A DNA stretch of 42,953 bases from DASWIG01 sp965371445 (GCA_965371445.1 CBDUYN010000077.1:1-42953); one strand, 5' to 3'. Shown: positions 1 to 15,500, counted from the stretch's first letter. Notes: generated by a model not told the origin, from the letters alone. Numbers and translations: made by a program.

Positions 1-48
1 AGGATCTGACAATTTTGGACCAAGGGGTTGACACAGGGTGTCTTCAGC

Positions 49-194
49 CGGCTTCTTCGTCTATAGCACGGGTCTTTAGGCCCGTAGCGAAGGCGTGCCG
101 AACCTCGAACGTCCGTAGCTCGCGCCGGCTCCGCAACGGACCTGAAGACCCGTGCTATAGGCTGGAAAGACGGCTAAAGCCGCCTCCCGGAGGC
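49..194. repeat. REP-like cluster of inverted repeats
   Basis: Arms at 61-80 and 141-160 are inverted copies (16 exact pairs, CTATAGCACGGGTCTT, plus four more inner pairs with one G-T wobble) separated by 60 bases. Two small perfect hairpins follow: CGGCT-AA-AGCCG at 171-182 and GCCTCC-C-GGAGGC at 182-194. No convincing gene covers the stretch. It sits just beyond the terminator of the M28 peptidase gene, a usual place for REP-type or transposase-mobilised palindromes. Whether it is dispersed through the genome cannot be seen here. Confidence 0.6.
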
Positions 195-204
195 GAGTGC
201 TACG

Positions 205-244
205 AAAACAAAAAGACCGTCCCGGCAACGCCGGGACGGTCTTT
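205..244 (-). terminator. Rho-independent terminator of the M28 peptidase gene
   Basis: Bases 212-226 and 230-244 form a perfect 15-bp stem (AAAGACCGTCCCGGC and its complement) with an AAC loop. Read on the minus strand the stem is followed by a T-rich tail (TTTTTGTTTT, 214 down to 205). It begins 22 bases after the stop codon of the minus-strand peptidase gene at 266, so it ends that transcript. Confidence 0.9.
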
Positions 245-265
245 GAGCGTCGTCTGGCTCCGGTC

Positions 266-3200
266 CTACTGCGGACAGATCGAGACGTCGTCGATACCGC
301 ACTCTATCAGGTCGCCGCCCGACGAGCCGTCCGAGCACTGGACGCGGATCTTGACGTCCGAGCCCGCCCCGACCGGGACCGTCGCCTGGGTCCACGACGC
401 CGTCGACGCCGAGTCGCCGTTCGACGCCATCGGCGACCAGCTCGCTCCGCCGTCGCTCGAGTACTCGAGCTGGAAGAAGTCGCCCGAGGGGTCGTCATTG
501 TTGTCGCGCTGGCCGTGCCAGTACCAGACCGAAAGCGTCGAGGCCTCCGAAACCGCCCAGGTCGGCGAGGCGAGGATGCACTTGCCGCCGTCGACGTCGG
601 CGTTCCCCGCCGAGGTATTGACACCCGTGAAGATCGAGTTGCTCCCCGAGTGCGAGCCCACGATCTGCTGGCCGCCACCGGGGTTGGTGGGATCGCCGGT
701 CACGTAGGCGCCCGTCGTGCAGGTCGAAGCCGGGGCGTTCGTCCAGTCGGGAGCCCCGGATTCGAAGTCGTCGTCGAGCGTACACGGGGGCGGCGGGGTC
801 GTCGGGCAGACCTGGACGTTGTCGACACCACCTTCGATGATGTCGCCACCGCCCGTGGCGTCGGTGGCCCGCACCCGCAGCTGGATCGTGCCCGGGTTGA
901 CCACCGTCGACGACGCGGAGATCCACGCCGCGCTGTTCGTGACGTCGCCGATCGAGACCACCGTGTCGACCACGACGCCGTCGTTCAGCACCTCGACGGT
1001 GAAGCCGTCGCCGGCGTCGTCGCCCGCGTCGCGCTGGCCGTGGAAGTAGTCGAAGGTGACCTCGACGGCCGCTTCACCGCTGGCGTCGATGGTCGGCGAG
1101 AGGGCCTCGCACCTGCCGCCGTCGACGTCGTCGCTGCCCACGCCACCCGGGTTCGGCTGGGTGTAGTAGGCGTTGCCCGGGTTGCCGCCACCGACCTGCC
1201 AGGCGGTCGCGTCGGGCGTGCCGACGACGAAGGAGCCGGTCGTGCAGGTGTCAGCGCCGTTGGTCCAGCCGCCGGCGCCCGACTCGAAGTCGATGTCGTG
1301 CAAACAGGTCCCCTGCGGCACGCAGACGTCACCGGCCTCGTCGCAGGACTGACCCGGACAGGGGTCGCCTCCCGCCTGGCAGGAGCCCGCGTTGCAGGTC
1401 TCGGCGCCGTTGCAGAAAAGGCCGTCGTCGCAGTCGGCGTCGACGTTGCACTCGAGGCAGACGTCGCCGACCTCGTCACAGCCGAACGGGGTGCAGGGAT
1501 CGCTTCCCACCTGGCAGCCGAGGGTCGCGGAGCAGGTCTCGGCGCCGTTGCAGAAGGCGCCGTCGTCGCAGGCCGCGTCGTTCGGCGTGTTGTCGCAGGA
1601 ATCGGTCCCCTCGTTGCAGGAGTCGGCCGTACAGGCGACGCTGTCGTCGCAGTCGGGCGCGGTGCCCGCCTGGCAGTCGAGGGTGGCGCTGCAGGTCTCC
1701 GCGCCGTCGCACCACAAGCCGTTGTCGCAGTTGGCGTCGTTGGCCGTGAAGTCGCACGAGTCCGTACCTTCGTTGCAGGCGTCGTCGGTACAGGCGACGC
1801 CGTCGTCGCAGGTGACGGCCGTGCCCGCCTGGCACGTGCCGGCGTTGCAGACCTCGGCGCCGTTGCAGTACGCGCCGTCGTCGCAATCCGCGTCGACTGT
1901 GCAGGCCGCGACGGTCTCGACCGCGAAGACCAGGTCGTCGGTGTCGTCGTAGCTGCCGGTCGAGCACGAGCTCTGGCTGCCCTGGTAGCGGAAGTTGGCG
2001 CGCACGGCCTGCAGGCCGCCCGCCGGCAGCGTGTACTGCGCCGAGAGGGTCTGAACCCCGCCGCCTGGCATGCTGAGCGTCATGATGTAGGTCCACGACG
2101 GGTTGTTGGCGTCGGCCGCGTAGTAGAGGTCGAGGCTATCCGAGGACCCCGTCGACCAGGCGTAGACCGTGGCGTCGATCCTTACGGTCGCGCCCTCGGT
2201 GAAGTTCGCCCCGTCGAGCGTCGAGACGACGATCCGGTCGTTCGACTCGTCGCTGTGGTAGGAGCCCGAGGTGCCGTCGGTGCAGGAGTCGAGGGTGTTG
2301 GGTTGGTTGGGCTCGGGACCAAGGTTGGCGCGGCCATCGAGCAGCGTCGTCGAGTCGCAGGAGCTGCCCGGGATCGCACACTTCGGGGCGCCGAGGGCGG
2401 CGTCGTAGACCGCGTCCTGCGGTCCGTTCTGCCCCGCCGGGACGACGGTCACCGTGACCGAATCCTGGGCGCTGCCGCAGCTCGTCGTGGCGGTCACGGT
2501 GTAGGTCGTCGTCGACGTCGGCGAGACGAGGACCTCGGCCGTCGTCGCGCCGCCCGGCGACCACGAGTAGGTGTGGCCGGCCTGGGCCGGGGTGCCGATC
2601 GTCGTCGAGTCGCCGTCGTTGATCGAACGGTCGGCTCCTGCGTCGGCGATCGGCGACGGCGAGCAACCGACCATGGCGGTCTCGATGGCGAAGGAGAGGG
2701 CCAGCTTCGAGAACTTGAGGGCGTGGTCGGTCTGGTTGCCCACCGTCGCCAGCGTGTCGTTGCTGGTGTGGATCTGCGGGTTGTGCTGTCCCATCCGCGC
2801 CTCGAAAGGCATCGTCGCCGGATACCCCCGGTTGTGCCACGAGGCGTGGTCGGAGCAACCGTAGCCACAGGTCGAGTAGGACCAGGTGAGCGACGGCTGG
2901 TAGAAGTCGATCAGGTCGCCGACAAAGGCGCTCAGATCCGCGTTGGTGTTGTCGTCGATCAGGGAGATGTCTTCGACCGACCCGTTGTAGTCGGTCATGT
3001 CGAGCTGCATCACGGCGACGACGTCGGTCCCCGCGTTGGCGTGGTCTTGGGCGATGTCGGCGGAGCCCAGGAGGCCGACCTCCTCGGCTGCGTAGCCCAT
3101 GAACTTCACCGTCCGGTCGGGGACCCAACCGTCGTTCATCAGCACCCGGATGACCTCGGAGAGCGCGGCGATGCCCGAGGCGTTGTCGTCGGCTCCGGGA

Positions 3201-3928
3201 GCGACGGTACCCGTCGTCATGCCGCCGCTCTTGATCGAGTCGAGGTGACCGCCCAGGACGACGACCTCCGAGGCCAGGCTCGTGCCGTCGATCGTCATGA
3301 TGACCGAGGGCTGCACGAAGCTGTGAGCGTAGGTGGTGACCGTGACGTCGGAGCGTCCGGTGGCGTACCCCAGCCAGAGGTCGCGGATCCACAGCGCTGA
3401 CTGCTGACCGGAGGTGTACTGGTAGTAGCGGTTGGTGTAGCCCGTCGACAGGGTGTCGATCGTCGCCAGGATGTTGGTCTTGTCGAGCAACGGCAGGAGC
3501 GTGTTCACGCTCGTCTGCTGGTCGATGGTGAATTCGCTGGGCAGCACCTTGTAGACGTTGCGCCGGGCGGCTTCCATCGCCGCCGTGGCCTCTTCAAAAG
3601 AGTCGTGGACGATGAAACCGCTGCAGCGGTTGGCCTTGTGGTGCATGAAGGTCGACACGGCGTTCAAGTCACGGCTCCGGAGCCGGGTGACGACGACGCC
3701 CGAGTCGGAAGCGAGCGACTTGAGCGGGAAGGTGTCGGTCAAGACCCCGGACGATCTCATCAGCATGTCGAAGGCGTCCTGGCCGATCGTGACCCAGACC
3801 CTGTCGTCGTGGACCCTACCCTGGGCGGCCAAGACGCCGCACGTCCCCACGGCGAGGATCGCCGCCAGGACGACAGGTAGAACGAATCTTCGCGTCAAAG
3901 GCGCAGTTAAACAAAAGTGGCTTCTCAT
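266..3928 (-). CDS. Secreted M28-family zinc aminopeptidase with PKD-like, cysteine-rich and jelly-roll-like C-terminal modules
   Basis: A 1220-residue exported protein. The start at 3928 is chosen because AAGGGG (3934-3939) lies 5 bases upstream and the protein then opens with a signal peptide (Arg-rich start, hydrophobic LPVVLAAILAVGTCGVLAA, about residues 13-36). The M28 catalytic domain spans about residues 60-420. Likely two-zinc ligands are His228 in GGHLDS, Asp247/248 in GADDNASG, Glu282/283 in YAAEEVG, Asp310 in LDMTDY and His387 in QIHTSND, so it should be active. Next come a PKD/Ig-like segment (about 425-497), a beta-rich segment to about 672, four cysteine-rich repeats built on CDDGxxCNGAExC (about 675-910), and two tandem FESGAxxWTN beta-sandwich modules, each with DVDGG and HGQRD. 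The family trims N-terminal residues from peptides outside the cell. The long tail probably anchors it to a surface or substrate. The exact peptide specificity is unknown. Confidence 0.88.
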   Translation of the reverse strand: MRSHFCLTAPLTRRFVLPVVLAAILAVGTCGVLAAQGRVHDDRVWVTIGQDAFDMLMRSSGVLTDTFPLKSLASDSGVVVTRLRSRDLNAVSTFMHHKANRCSGFIVHDSFEEATAAMEAARRNVYKVLPSEFTIDQQTSVNTLLPLLDKTNILATIDTLSTGYTNRYYQYTSGQQSALWIRDLWLGYATGRSDVTVTTYAHSFVQPSVIMTIDGTSLASEVVVLGGHLDSIKSGGMTTGTVAPGADDNASGIAALSEVIRVLMNDGWVPDRTVKFMGYAAEEVGLLGSADIAQDHANAGTDVVAVMQLDMTDYNGSVEDISLIDDNTNADLSAFVGDLIDFYQPSLTWSYSTCGYGCSDHASWHNRGYPATMPFEARMGQHNPQIHTSNDTLATVGNQTDHALKFSKLALSFAIETAMVGCSPSPIADAGADRSINDGDSTTIGTPAQAGHTYSWSPGGATTAEVLVSPTSTTTYTVTATTSCGSAQDSVTVTVVPAGQNGPQDAVYDAALGAPKCAIPGSSCDSTTLLDGRANLGPEPNQPNTLDSCTDGTSGSYHSDESNDRIVVSTLDGANFTEGATVRIDATVYAWSTGSSDSLDLYYAADANNPSWTYIMTLSMPGGGVQTLSAQYTLPAGGLQAVRANFRYQGSQSSCSTGSYDDTDDLVFAVETVAACTVDADCDDGAYCNGAEVCNAGTCQAGTAVTCDDGVACTDDACNEGTDSCDFTANDANCDNGLWCDGAETCSATLDCQAGTAPDCDDSVACTADSCNEGTDSCDNTPNDAACDDGAFCNGAETCSATLGCQVGSDPCTPFGCDEVGDVCLECNVDADCDDGLFCNGAETCNAGSCQAGGDPCPGQSCDEAGDVCVPQGTCLHDIDFESGAGGWTNGADTCTTGSFVVGTPDATAWQVGGGNPGNAYYTQPNPGGVGSDDVDGGRCEALSPTIDASGEAAVEVTFDYFHGQRDAGDDAGDGFTVEVLNDGVVVDTVVSIGDVTNSAAWISASSTVVNPGTIQLRVRATDATGGGDIIEGGVDNVQVCPTTPPPPCTLDDDFESGAPDWTNAPASTCTTGAYVTGDPTNPGGGQQIVGSHSGSNSIFTGVNTSAGNADVDGGKCILASPTWAVSEASTLSVWYWHGQRDNNDDPSGDFFQLEYSSDGGASWSPMASNGDSASTASWTQATVPVGAGSDVKIRVQCSDGSSGGDLIECGIDDVSICPQ

Positions 3929-4216
3929 GGGATCCCCTTGCTCCGAGCCGGTGGTCGGCTTAGCCTTGTACGTTGTCAAAAGGTCGTCTCGCATCGAGAC
4001 GGATCTTCAGACATCTTGCTTTGCAAGAGTCGCGCCAACCGCGGGGCGATCCGACGATCCCCGGAAACGACTGGATTCACAGGGTTTTGGCGGATCAGGG
4101 CGCGAGGCGACGTCTCAAAGGTGAGAACGTTCTCGCGGGCCGCGAAGAGACCGGCTGGCGCAGAGCCGCGCATAAGGCGGCTGAACGGCCGTTCTCAAAA
4201 CTGGACAGCCGGATTC
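3929..4216. other. Non-coding region upstream of the M28 gene with several short palindromes
   Basis: No gene is supported here. It holds the leader of the minus-strand peptidase gene. CGTCTCG-CAT-CGAGACG (3985-4001) is a hairpin, GAGAACGTTCTC (4123-4134) is a perfect 12-base palindrome, and TTCTCA or TGAGAA recurs at 4122-4134, 4192-4197, 4214-4219 and 4224-4229. TTGACA on the minus strand (3979 to 3974) looks like a -35 box but has no good -10 at the right distance. Confidence 0.4.
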
Positions 4217-4889
4217 TCAGTCTTGAGAAGACGTCCGGGGGCGGCTCGGAGCTGTCTCGCCGAGCCGGCGGCGCAGGAAGCCGCCGGTCCGCGAGACCAG
4301 CTCGAAGAGCTCCTTTTCGGAGCCCTCGCTGTCGTACCTGCCGAGGACCTCACCGGTCGCGGCGTCGGCGAGGACGGCTTGCCAGCGAAGGAAGGATCCT
4401 TCGCCTCGCCTGGCACGAGCCGAAACCCGCGAGCGTCCACGAGCTCGGCGGCCAGCATCTCGACGAGCGCTGTCGACAGCCACTCCGAGTCGGGGCCGGA
4501 CAGGCTGCGGAACCCGAGGATGGCCACCGGCGGTGGGCCCTTGTTGACGGCTTGCGATGGTAGGCCAGCGCGAAGCTCAAAGCCCGCTCGGGGAGGTCGA
4601 AAAACAGCTGAAAGCTCTCGTCGCGGTCGATCTCGAAACCGCCGCAATCGGCGAGGGCGTCCTGCTCCGGCGACATGGCCCGCACGGTCCCGATCACCGC
4701 CCCCTGGATCGAAATCGTGCTCTCGTCGACGTTCGGATCGAGGTCCTTGGCGAGGCCGATCGGGAGGTCCCTGGGGAGCACCGACTCCAGCTTTGTCCAC
4801 GTCCTCAGTTTAGCCCATTCGCGGAGCGAGGAGGCAAGCTCCGCTCCGGCACGGCGGCCAGCCGCACCCACAGAGGCCGGCACCCACAT
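4217..4889 (-). pseudogene. Decayed Ser/Thr kinase-cyclase-FlgO receptor gene fragment
   Basis: Three reading frames on this strand together match pieces of the intact kinase at 29553-33416, in the same order. Near 4757-4660 it reads GLAKD...QGAVIGTVRAMSPEQ, against GLAKD...QGAVIGTVRSMSPEQ in the intact gene. The same frame then jumps to GGFEIDRDESFQLFF and ALSFALAYH (4650-4556), matching the cyclase-like part. After a frame change, VAILGFRSLSG...EWLSTALVEMLAAEL and LVPGEA (about 4536-4405) match the FlgO-like part. After another frame change, QAVLADAATGE...LFELVSRTGGFLRRRLG (about 4399-4217) continues it. The N-lobe, HRD motif, most of the cyclase domain, the membrane helix and all TPRs are gone. 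Two large deletions and at least two frameshifts make it non-functional. The left limit is a stop codon; the right limit is uncertain. Confidence 0.82.
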
Positions 4890-5174
4890 GGCTAGACGCC
4901 ATCGTCATGGACATCCCGGAGACACTCGCGGCGGAGGCGACTTATACAGGATTAGAAATATCTATTTCTATCGATCTACGAATTGTCACGACGTTTTCTG
5001 CCGGCCTCGGATACAATGGACAGGTAGGCAGTTTGTTGTGGAACCGGTCGACGTCCGCGTGGACCCGCGGATGTCGATTGCTCAATCGTCCTGAGTCTGT
5101 CGGCGAGGGTTATGGGGGGCTGCGTCCGGGTCCGCTTACAGTCTTCAGGAGGCCAAATCGCGGGGGAAAGCCGT
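4890..5174 (+). promoter_or_regulatory. Upstream control region of the NRPS/PKS operon
   Basis: No gene is supported in this stretch. Bases 4940-5017 are markedly AT-rich for this genome. The clearest signal is the palindrome at 4953-4970 (separate entry). GATACAAT at 5010-5017 resembles a -10 box, but the nearest -35-like TTGTCA (4983-4988) is 23 bases away instead of about 17, so the promoter is only tentative. It is the only obvious place for transcription of the 24-kb operon to begin. Confidence 0.4.
4953..4970. promoter_or_regulatory. 18-base palindrome, candidate operator
   Basis: TAGAAATA-TC-TATTTCTA is a perfect inverted repeat with 8-base arms and a 2-base centre. It lies in the AT-rich island about 205 bases before the first NRPS start codon. 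Size and symmetry fit a site for a dimeric helix-turn-helix repressor. No regulator gene is next to it, so the binding protein is unknown. Confidence 0.5.
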
Positions 5175-10450
<5,276 letters not shown>

Positions 10451-10454
<4 letters not shown>

Positions 10455-12568
10455 GCCGCGCCAACGAGGCGCACAGCGCGTCAAGAATCGCCGTCATCGG
10501 CTTGAGCGGCCGCTTCCCGGGATGCGGCATGGGCGGTTCGGAACCGGGACGCTCAACGATCGACCGCTTCTGGCAGAACCTGCGTGACGGCGTCGAATCC
10601 GTGCGGAGCTTCTCTCCCCAGGAGCTGGCGGCTTCGGGCGTCGAGCCGTCGGTTTACCGCGATCCCCGCTACGTCCCCGCGGCGGCCGCGCTCGACGACG
10701 TCGAGAGCTTCGATTCCGCGTTCTTCGACATGAGCCCGCGCGAGGCCGACGTCATGGACCCTCAGCACCGATTCCTCCTCGAGTGCGCTTGGGAGGCCCT
10801 GGAGAACGCCGGCTACGACCCGCGGCGCCTGCCGGGCGCCACGGGAGTCTTCGCCGGCTCAGGCTCGAACACCTATGCCCTGTCGCGGCTCGTCGAAGGG
10901 CTCGGCGACGGCCTGGGCTCTTTCCTGGCCGCCGTCGGCAACGAACGGGACTACCTGACGACCCGGCTCTCCTACAAGCTGGACCTCAGAGGGCCCAGCC
11001 TCACCGTCCAGACCGCCTGCTCGACCTCGCTCGTTGCCGTCCACCTGGCCTGTCAGAGCCTCCTGGCCGGGGAGTGCGACATGGCTCTCGCGGGGGGTGT
11101 CGCGATCACGGTGCCTCACCGAGTGGGGTACCTCCACGAAGCAGGCAGCATCCTTTCCCCGGACGGTCGCTGCCGGCCTTTTGACGCCCGGGCCAACGGC
11201 ACGGTCACCGGCAGCGGCGCCGGAATCGTCGTGCTGAAGCGCCTGCTCGAAGCCCTGGCCGACGGCGATCGCATCGAGGCGGTGATCGCCGGATCGGCGA
11301 TCAACAACGACGGTGCCGCCAAGCTCGGCTACTCGGCCCCCAGCGTCTCGGGCCAGGAAGCGGTCATCGGCGAAGCCCTCGACGTGACCGGTTTCTCTCC
11401 GGCGACCCTCGGCTACGTCGAGGCCCACGGTACGGCGACACCGCTCGGCGACCCGGTGGAGGTCGACGCCCTGACCCGGGCGTTTCGCGCCGGGACCTGC
11501 GAGCGGGGCTTTTGTGCCCTGGGCTCGGTCAAAGGCAACGTCGGACACCTCGACGCCGCGGCGGGCGTTACTGGGCTGATCAAGACCGTCCTCGCTCTGC
11601 GGCATGGCGAGATCCCTCCCAGCCTCCACTTCTCGCAGCCCAACCCCGAGATCGACTTCGCGGCGAGCCCCTTCTACGTGAACACCGAGCTTCGGCCCTG
11701 GCCGCGGCTTGAAGCACCAAGGCGGGGCGGAGTGAGCTCTTTCGGCATCGGCGGCACCAACGCCCACGTCCTCGTCGAGGAGGCGCCCGCGACGGCTCGG
11801 CCGGAGCCGGATCTCCGTCCTCAATTACTCCTCCTTTCGGCTCAAACCGCCTCAGCTCTCGAAGCCGCCGCGAATCACCTGGCCACCTACCTCGCCGGGG
11901 CGCGAGATCCAGCTGAATTGGCGGACGTGGCCTACACCCTCCAGGTGGGCCGCGCCCGATTCGAGCACCGGCTGGCGCTGGTCGCAAAGAGCCTCGAGGA
12001 CGCCGTCATCGCTCTCCGGCAAAGGGAGCCGGAGCTCGACCGGCAAGGCCCGGCGACCGAAGAGGAGGAGCTCGACCGGCTGGGAGAGATGGGCCGCTCC
12101 TGGCTCGCCGGAGAAGGCGTGGACTTCGAGCCGCGTCCCGGCCGGCGGCGCCTTGAGCTGCCCACCTATCCCTTTGAGCGCCAACGGCACTGGATCGAAC
12201 CGAGCTTGGGTCGCCGAGACCAGGGGCCATCGCCACCCCCGGCAGCGCAGGCGAACGACGCCGGTAAGGCCCGCGATGCGTTTTCCGCCGTCGCCGAGAT
12301 CTGGCGCGAGGTCCTGGGGGTGGACCGGGTGGAGGCCCAGGACGACTTCTTCGAGCTTGGCGGAGATTCCCTCGTGGCGACCCAGGTCCTCTCGCGTCTG
12401 CGCCGGACCCTCGGCGTGGAGCTCACCCTCGACGACCTTTTCGAGACCAGCACGGCCGCCGATCTCGCCTTATGCCTCGAGGAGCGCCGCGGCGGCGACT
12501 TGCGGCACGACGCTGAAACGATTCACCCATCGAGCCTCGACCTGGAAGTCGAGGAGGGACGCCTGTGA
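10451..12568 (+). CDS. Polyketide synthase module KS-ACP with the acyltransferase missing
   Basis: A 705-residue single-module type I PKS that extends the NRPS1 dipeptide by one two-carbon unit. The ketosynthase (about residues 12-430) keeps the full triad: Cys190 in TACSTS, His326 in EAHGT and His366 in KGNVGH. It is followed by the normal KS-AT adapter (LLLLSAQ...LADVAYTLQVGRARFEHRLALVA, about 457-515). Only about 40 residues later comes the usual post-AT linker (WLAGEGVDF...LPTYPFERQRHW, about 552-585). The roughly 300-residue AT with its GHSxG is absent. The ACP carries Ser640 in LGGDS. There is no KR, DH or ER, so a beta-keto product is expected. Malonyl loading would need an AT acting in trans. 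The start overlaps the NRPS1 stop (ATGA) and the stop overlaps the next GTG start. The acidic C-terminus (SSLDLEVEEGRL) may be a docking tail. Confidence 0.93.
12551..12567 (+). promoter_or_regulatory. Ribosome binding site fixing the GTG start of NRPS2
   Basis: GAGGAGGGA (12551-12559) lies 5 bases before GTG at 12565. The GTG overlaps the PKS stop codon TGA (12566-12568), so the two proteins are made by coupled translation. The strong site and the docking domain that begins directly after it support this start over any later ATG. Confidence 0.8.
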
Positions 12569-15500
12569 ACGCTGAGCGCTCAATCCTCCAACTCGTCGAA
12601 AAGGGAGCCCAGCTCTGGGCCGACGGTTCCGAGCTCGCCTTCAAAGCACCCCGGGGGACGATCGACGCGGCCCTACGAAAAAAAATCCGAGAGCGCAAGG
12701 GCGAGCTCCTGAGGATCCTGGGGCCGACGAAAAAATACGCCCTCCCCTCCTTCGCGCAGGAACGGCTGTGGTTTCTACATCAGCTCGACCCGACGAGCTC
12801 CGCCTACAACGTGTACCTGGTCTACTGGCTGCGGGGAAACCTCGTGGTACCGGCGCTCAAGGCGGCCTTCGCCGATCTGGTGGGCCGTCACGAGAGCTTA
12901 CGCACAAGCTTTGTCGAGCTCGACGGGCGGCCGCTCCAGTGTATCCGGCACCCGGCGAATCGACCTCTCCAGGTGCATGTCGGCGTCGTCGACCTCTCGG
13001 CCCGTCCGGCCGCGGAAACCGAGGCCCTGCGCCTGGCCCACCGCGAGATTCACCGCCCCTTCGAGCTGGCGCGGGACGACTTGGTGCGTCCGGTCCTCGT
13101 GCGGCTCTCGCCAACGTATCACCTCCTGGTCCTGACGCTCCATCACTCGATCGCCGACGCCTGGTCGCTCGGCGTCCTGGAGGGCGAGCTCGCGGCCCTG
13201 TACCGCGCCGCTTTGGAGGGCCGGGGCGACCCACTACGTAAGCTTGCGCTTCAATATGCGGATTTCGCCCATTGGCAGAGGCGGTGGCTCTCGGGCGCCG
13301 TCCTCGACGAGCAACTCGGCTACTGGCGCGAGCAACTGGCGGAGCTTGCGCCGCTCGGAGTGCCGACGGACCGGCGCCGTCCACCGATCAGGCGACCCCA
13401 TGCCGCGCTGCTCCGTTTTCGGCTCGCGGCGGAGCTCACCGACGGCCTCAAGAAACTGGGCCGCGGGCTCGGCGCCTCGCTTTTCATGACGCTTCTCTCC
13501 GCCTTCATGGCCCTGGTCTATCGCTTGACCGGCCAGCGCGACCTTGCCGTCGGCTCTCCCATCGCCAACCGCAACCGCCAGGAAGTCGAAGGACTGATCG
13601 GATTTTTCGTCAACACGCTCGTCCTCAGAGGACGCCTCGCTGAGGACATGAGCTTCGCCGAGCTCGTGCAGTCCCTGCGCCAGGTCGCCCTCGACGCCTA
13701 CGCTCACCAGGACCTGCCCTTTGAGAAGCTCGTCGAGGAGCTCGGCGGCGACCGCCGCCTCGACAAGAACCCGCTGGTCCAGGTGGTGCTTGCTTTACAG
13801 AACGCCGGCCAGGGCGGCCTCGAGCTGGCCGGTCTGGAGACGGCGGCCGCCGAGGTCAACCTCCTGCGGGCGGGGTTTGACCTGGAGCTCCATTTCTATG
13901 AAGAGGGCGACGCCTTGGTCGGCGACGTCGTCTACTCGCGCTTCCTTTTCGACTCCACGACCATCGCGCGGCTCTCGTGCCATCTCATGAACCTCGTCGC
14001 CGAGACCGTCGCTCACCCGCGGCGCCGCCTCGCCGACCTCGTACCCTGGACGGCGGCGGAGCTCCACCAGATCTGCCGGGAGTGGAACGACACGGCGACG
14101 GCGCCCGGCGCAGGTTCCTTCGTCGAGATCTTCGAAGCCCAGGCCGCGAGGCGGCCTCGCTCGACGGCGCTCGTTGCGGACGACGAGACGGTGAGCTACG
14201 GCGAGCTTGAGAAGCGTGCGAACCGTCTGGCCGCCCGCTTGCTCGAGCTGGGACTACGGCCGGAGGGACGGGTGGGCCTCGCTCTCGACCGCTCGCCGGA
14301 GATGATCGTGGCGCTCCTGGCCGTGCTCAAGGCCGGCGGGGCCTACGTACCTCTGGATCCGGCCCACCCCGAAAAACGCCTCGCCTATGTGCTCGACGAC
14401 GCCGACCTCGAGCTGATCGTGGTCCGCTCTACCCTGGCGGAAAGATTTAGAAAGTGGGAGAGGAAGCCTGGCGGCCGCCGGCTCTGCCTCGTCGACGAAG
14501 CGAGCCTGGCCAAGGGGCCGTTGCCGGTAAGAAGACCCGGCCTCCCGGAGCCCGCTCAGCTCTCTTACGTGCTCTACACGTCCGGCTCCACCGGAGCTCC
14601 GAAGGGCGTCATGGTCGCTCACGCGTCGATGGCCAACCTGGCGCTCGATCGCTCCCTTCGCGAAACCCCGGGAGAGAGGGTGTTACAGCTGGCGTCGCTG
14701 ACCTTCGACGCCTCCGTTTGGGAGATCGTGAGAGCCCTGGCGACGGGTGACACGCTCCACCTCGCACGGCCGGAGCAGCTCGTGCCAGGGGCACCCCTCC
14801 GGCACCTGCTCGCCGATCGAGGTATCCAGGTCGCGGTGCTCTTGCCTGCAGTCCTTCAGGCCCTCGACGAAAGTGCCGCGGAGGAGCTACCGGAGCTACG
14901 AAGCGTCCTGACCGGCGCCGAGGTCTGCCCGCAAGCGCTGGCCGAACGATGGGCCGCCGGCCACAGCCTGAAAAACCTTTATGGGCCGACGGAGGCCACG
15001 GTCATTGCCGCAGTCGGGACCTTCCGTGGTGCTGGCCGGCCTCTACCGATCGGACGCCCGGTGGCCAATGCCGACGTGTACGTGCTCGACGGGAGGCTCA
15101 AGCCACTGCCCATCGGCGTCGCCGGTGAGCTCTGGATCGGTGGCCCGGGCCTCGCCCGCGGCTACCTGGACCGGCCCCGCGAGACCGCGGTGAGCTTCGT
15201 CCCCCACCCCCTGGGCAAGTCCGGCGGGCGCCTCTACAGAAGCGGCGACCGGACGCGCTGGCTCGGCGACGGCAACCTGGATTTCCTGGGCCGACGCGAC
15301 AGTCAGGTCAAGCTTCGCGGTTACCGAATCGAGCTCGGAGAGGTCGAAAGCGTCCTTCGCGCTCACCCGCGGGTCCGGGAGGCGGTCGCCCTGGTACGCT
15401 GCGACGCTCCCGGAACCCAACGCCTGGTGGCCTACGTCGAGCCGCGGCGCCAGCTCGAGGACGCGGCGCCCGGCCCGGGAGGGAGCGATCCACTGCGCTC

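Noticed and set aside
1300..1900. Regular repeats of GTCGTCGCAG type as a possible CRISPR array
   Set aside because: They encode the cysteine-rich CDDG repeats of the M28 protein in frame and have no constant spacer length.
197..3400. Very long plus-strand open frame opposite the M28 gene
   Set aside because: Its translation is Arg/Val/Asp/Gly-rich with no family motif, as expected for the antisense of a GC-rich gene. The minus strand has catalytic motifs, a signal peptide and a terminator.
3974..3979. TTGACA on the minus strand as the M28 promoter
   Set aside because: A perfect -35 hexamer, but no acceptable -10 lies 16-18 bases downstream.
4350..4889. Minus-strand 179-codon frame as a functional gene
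   Set aside because: It joins a piece of kinase activation loop to a piece of cyclase-like domain and then loses homology where another frame takes over, so it is part of a pseudogene.
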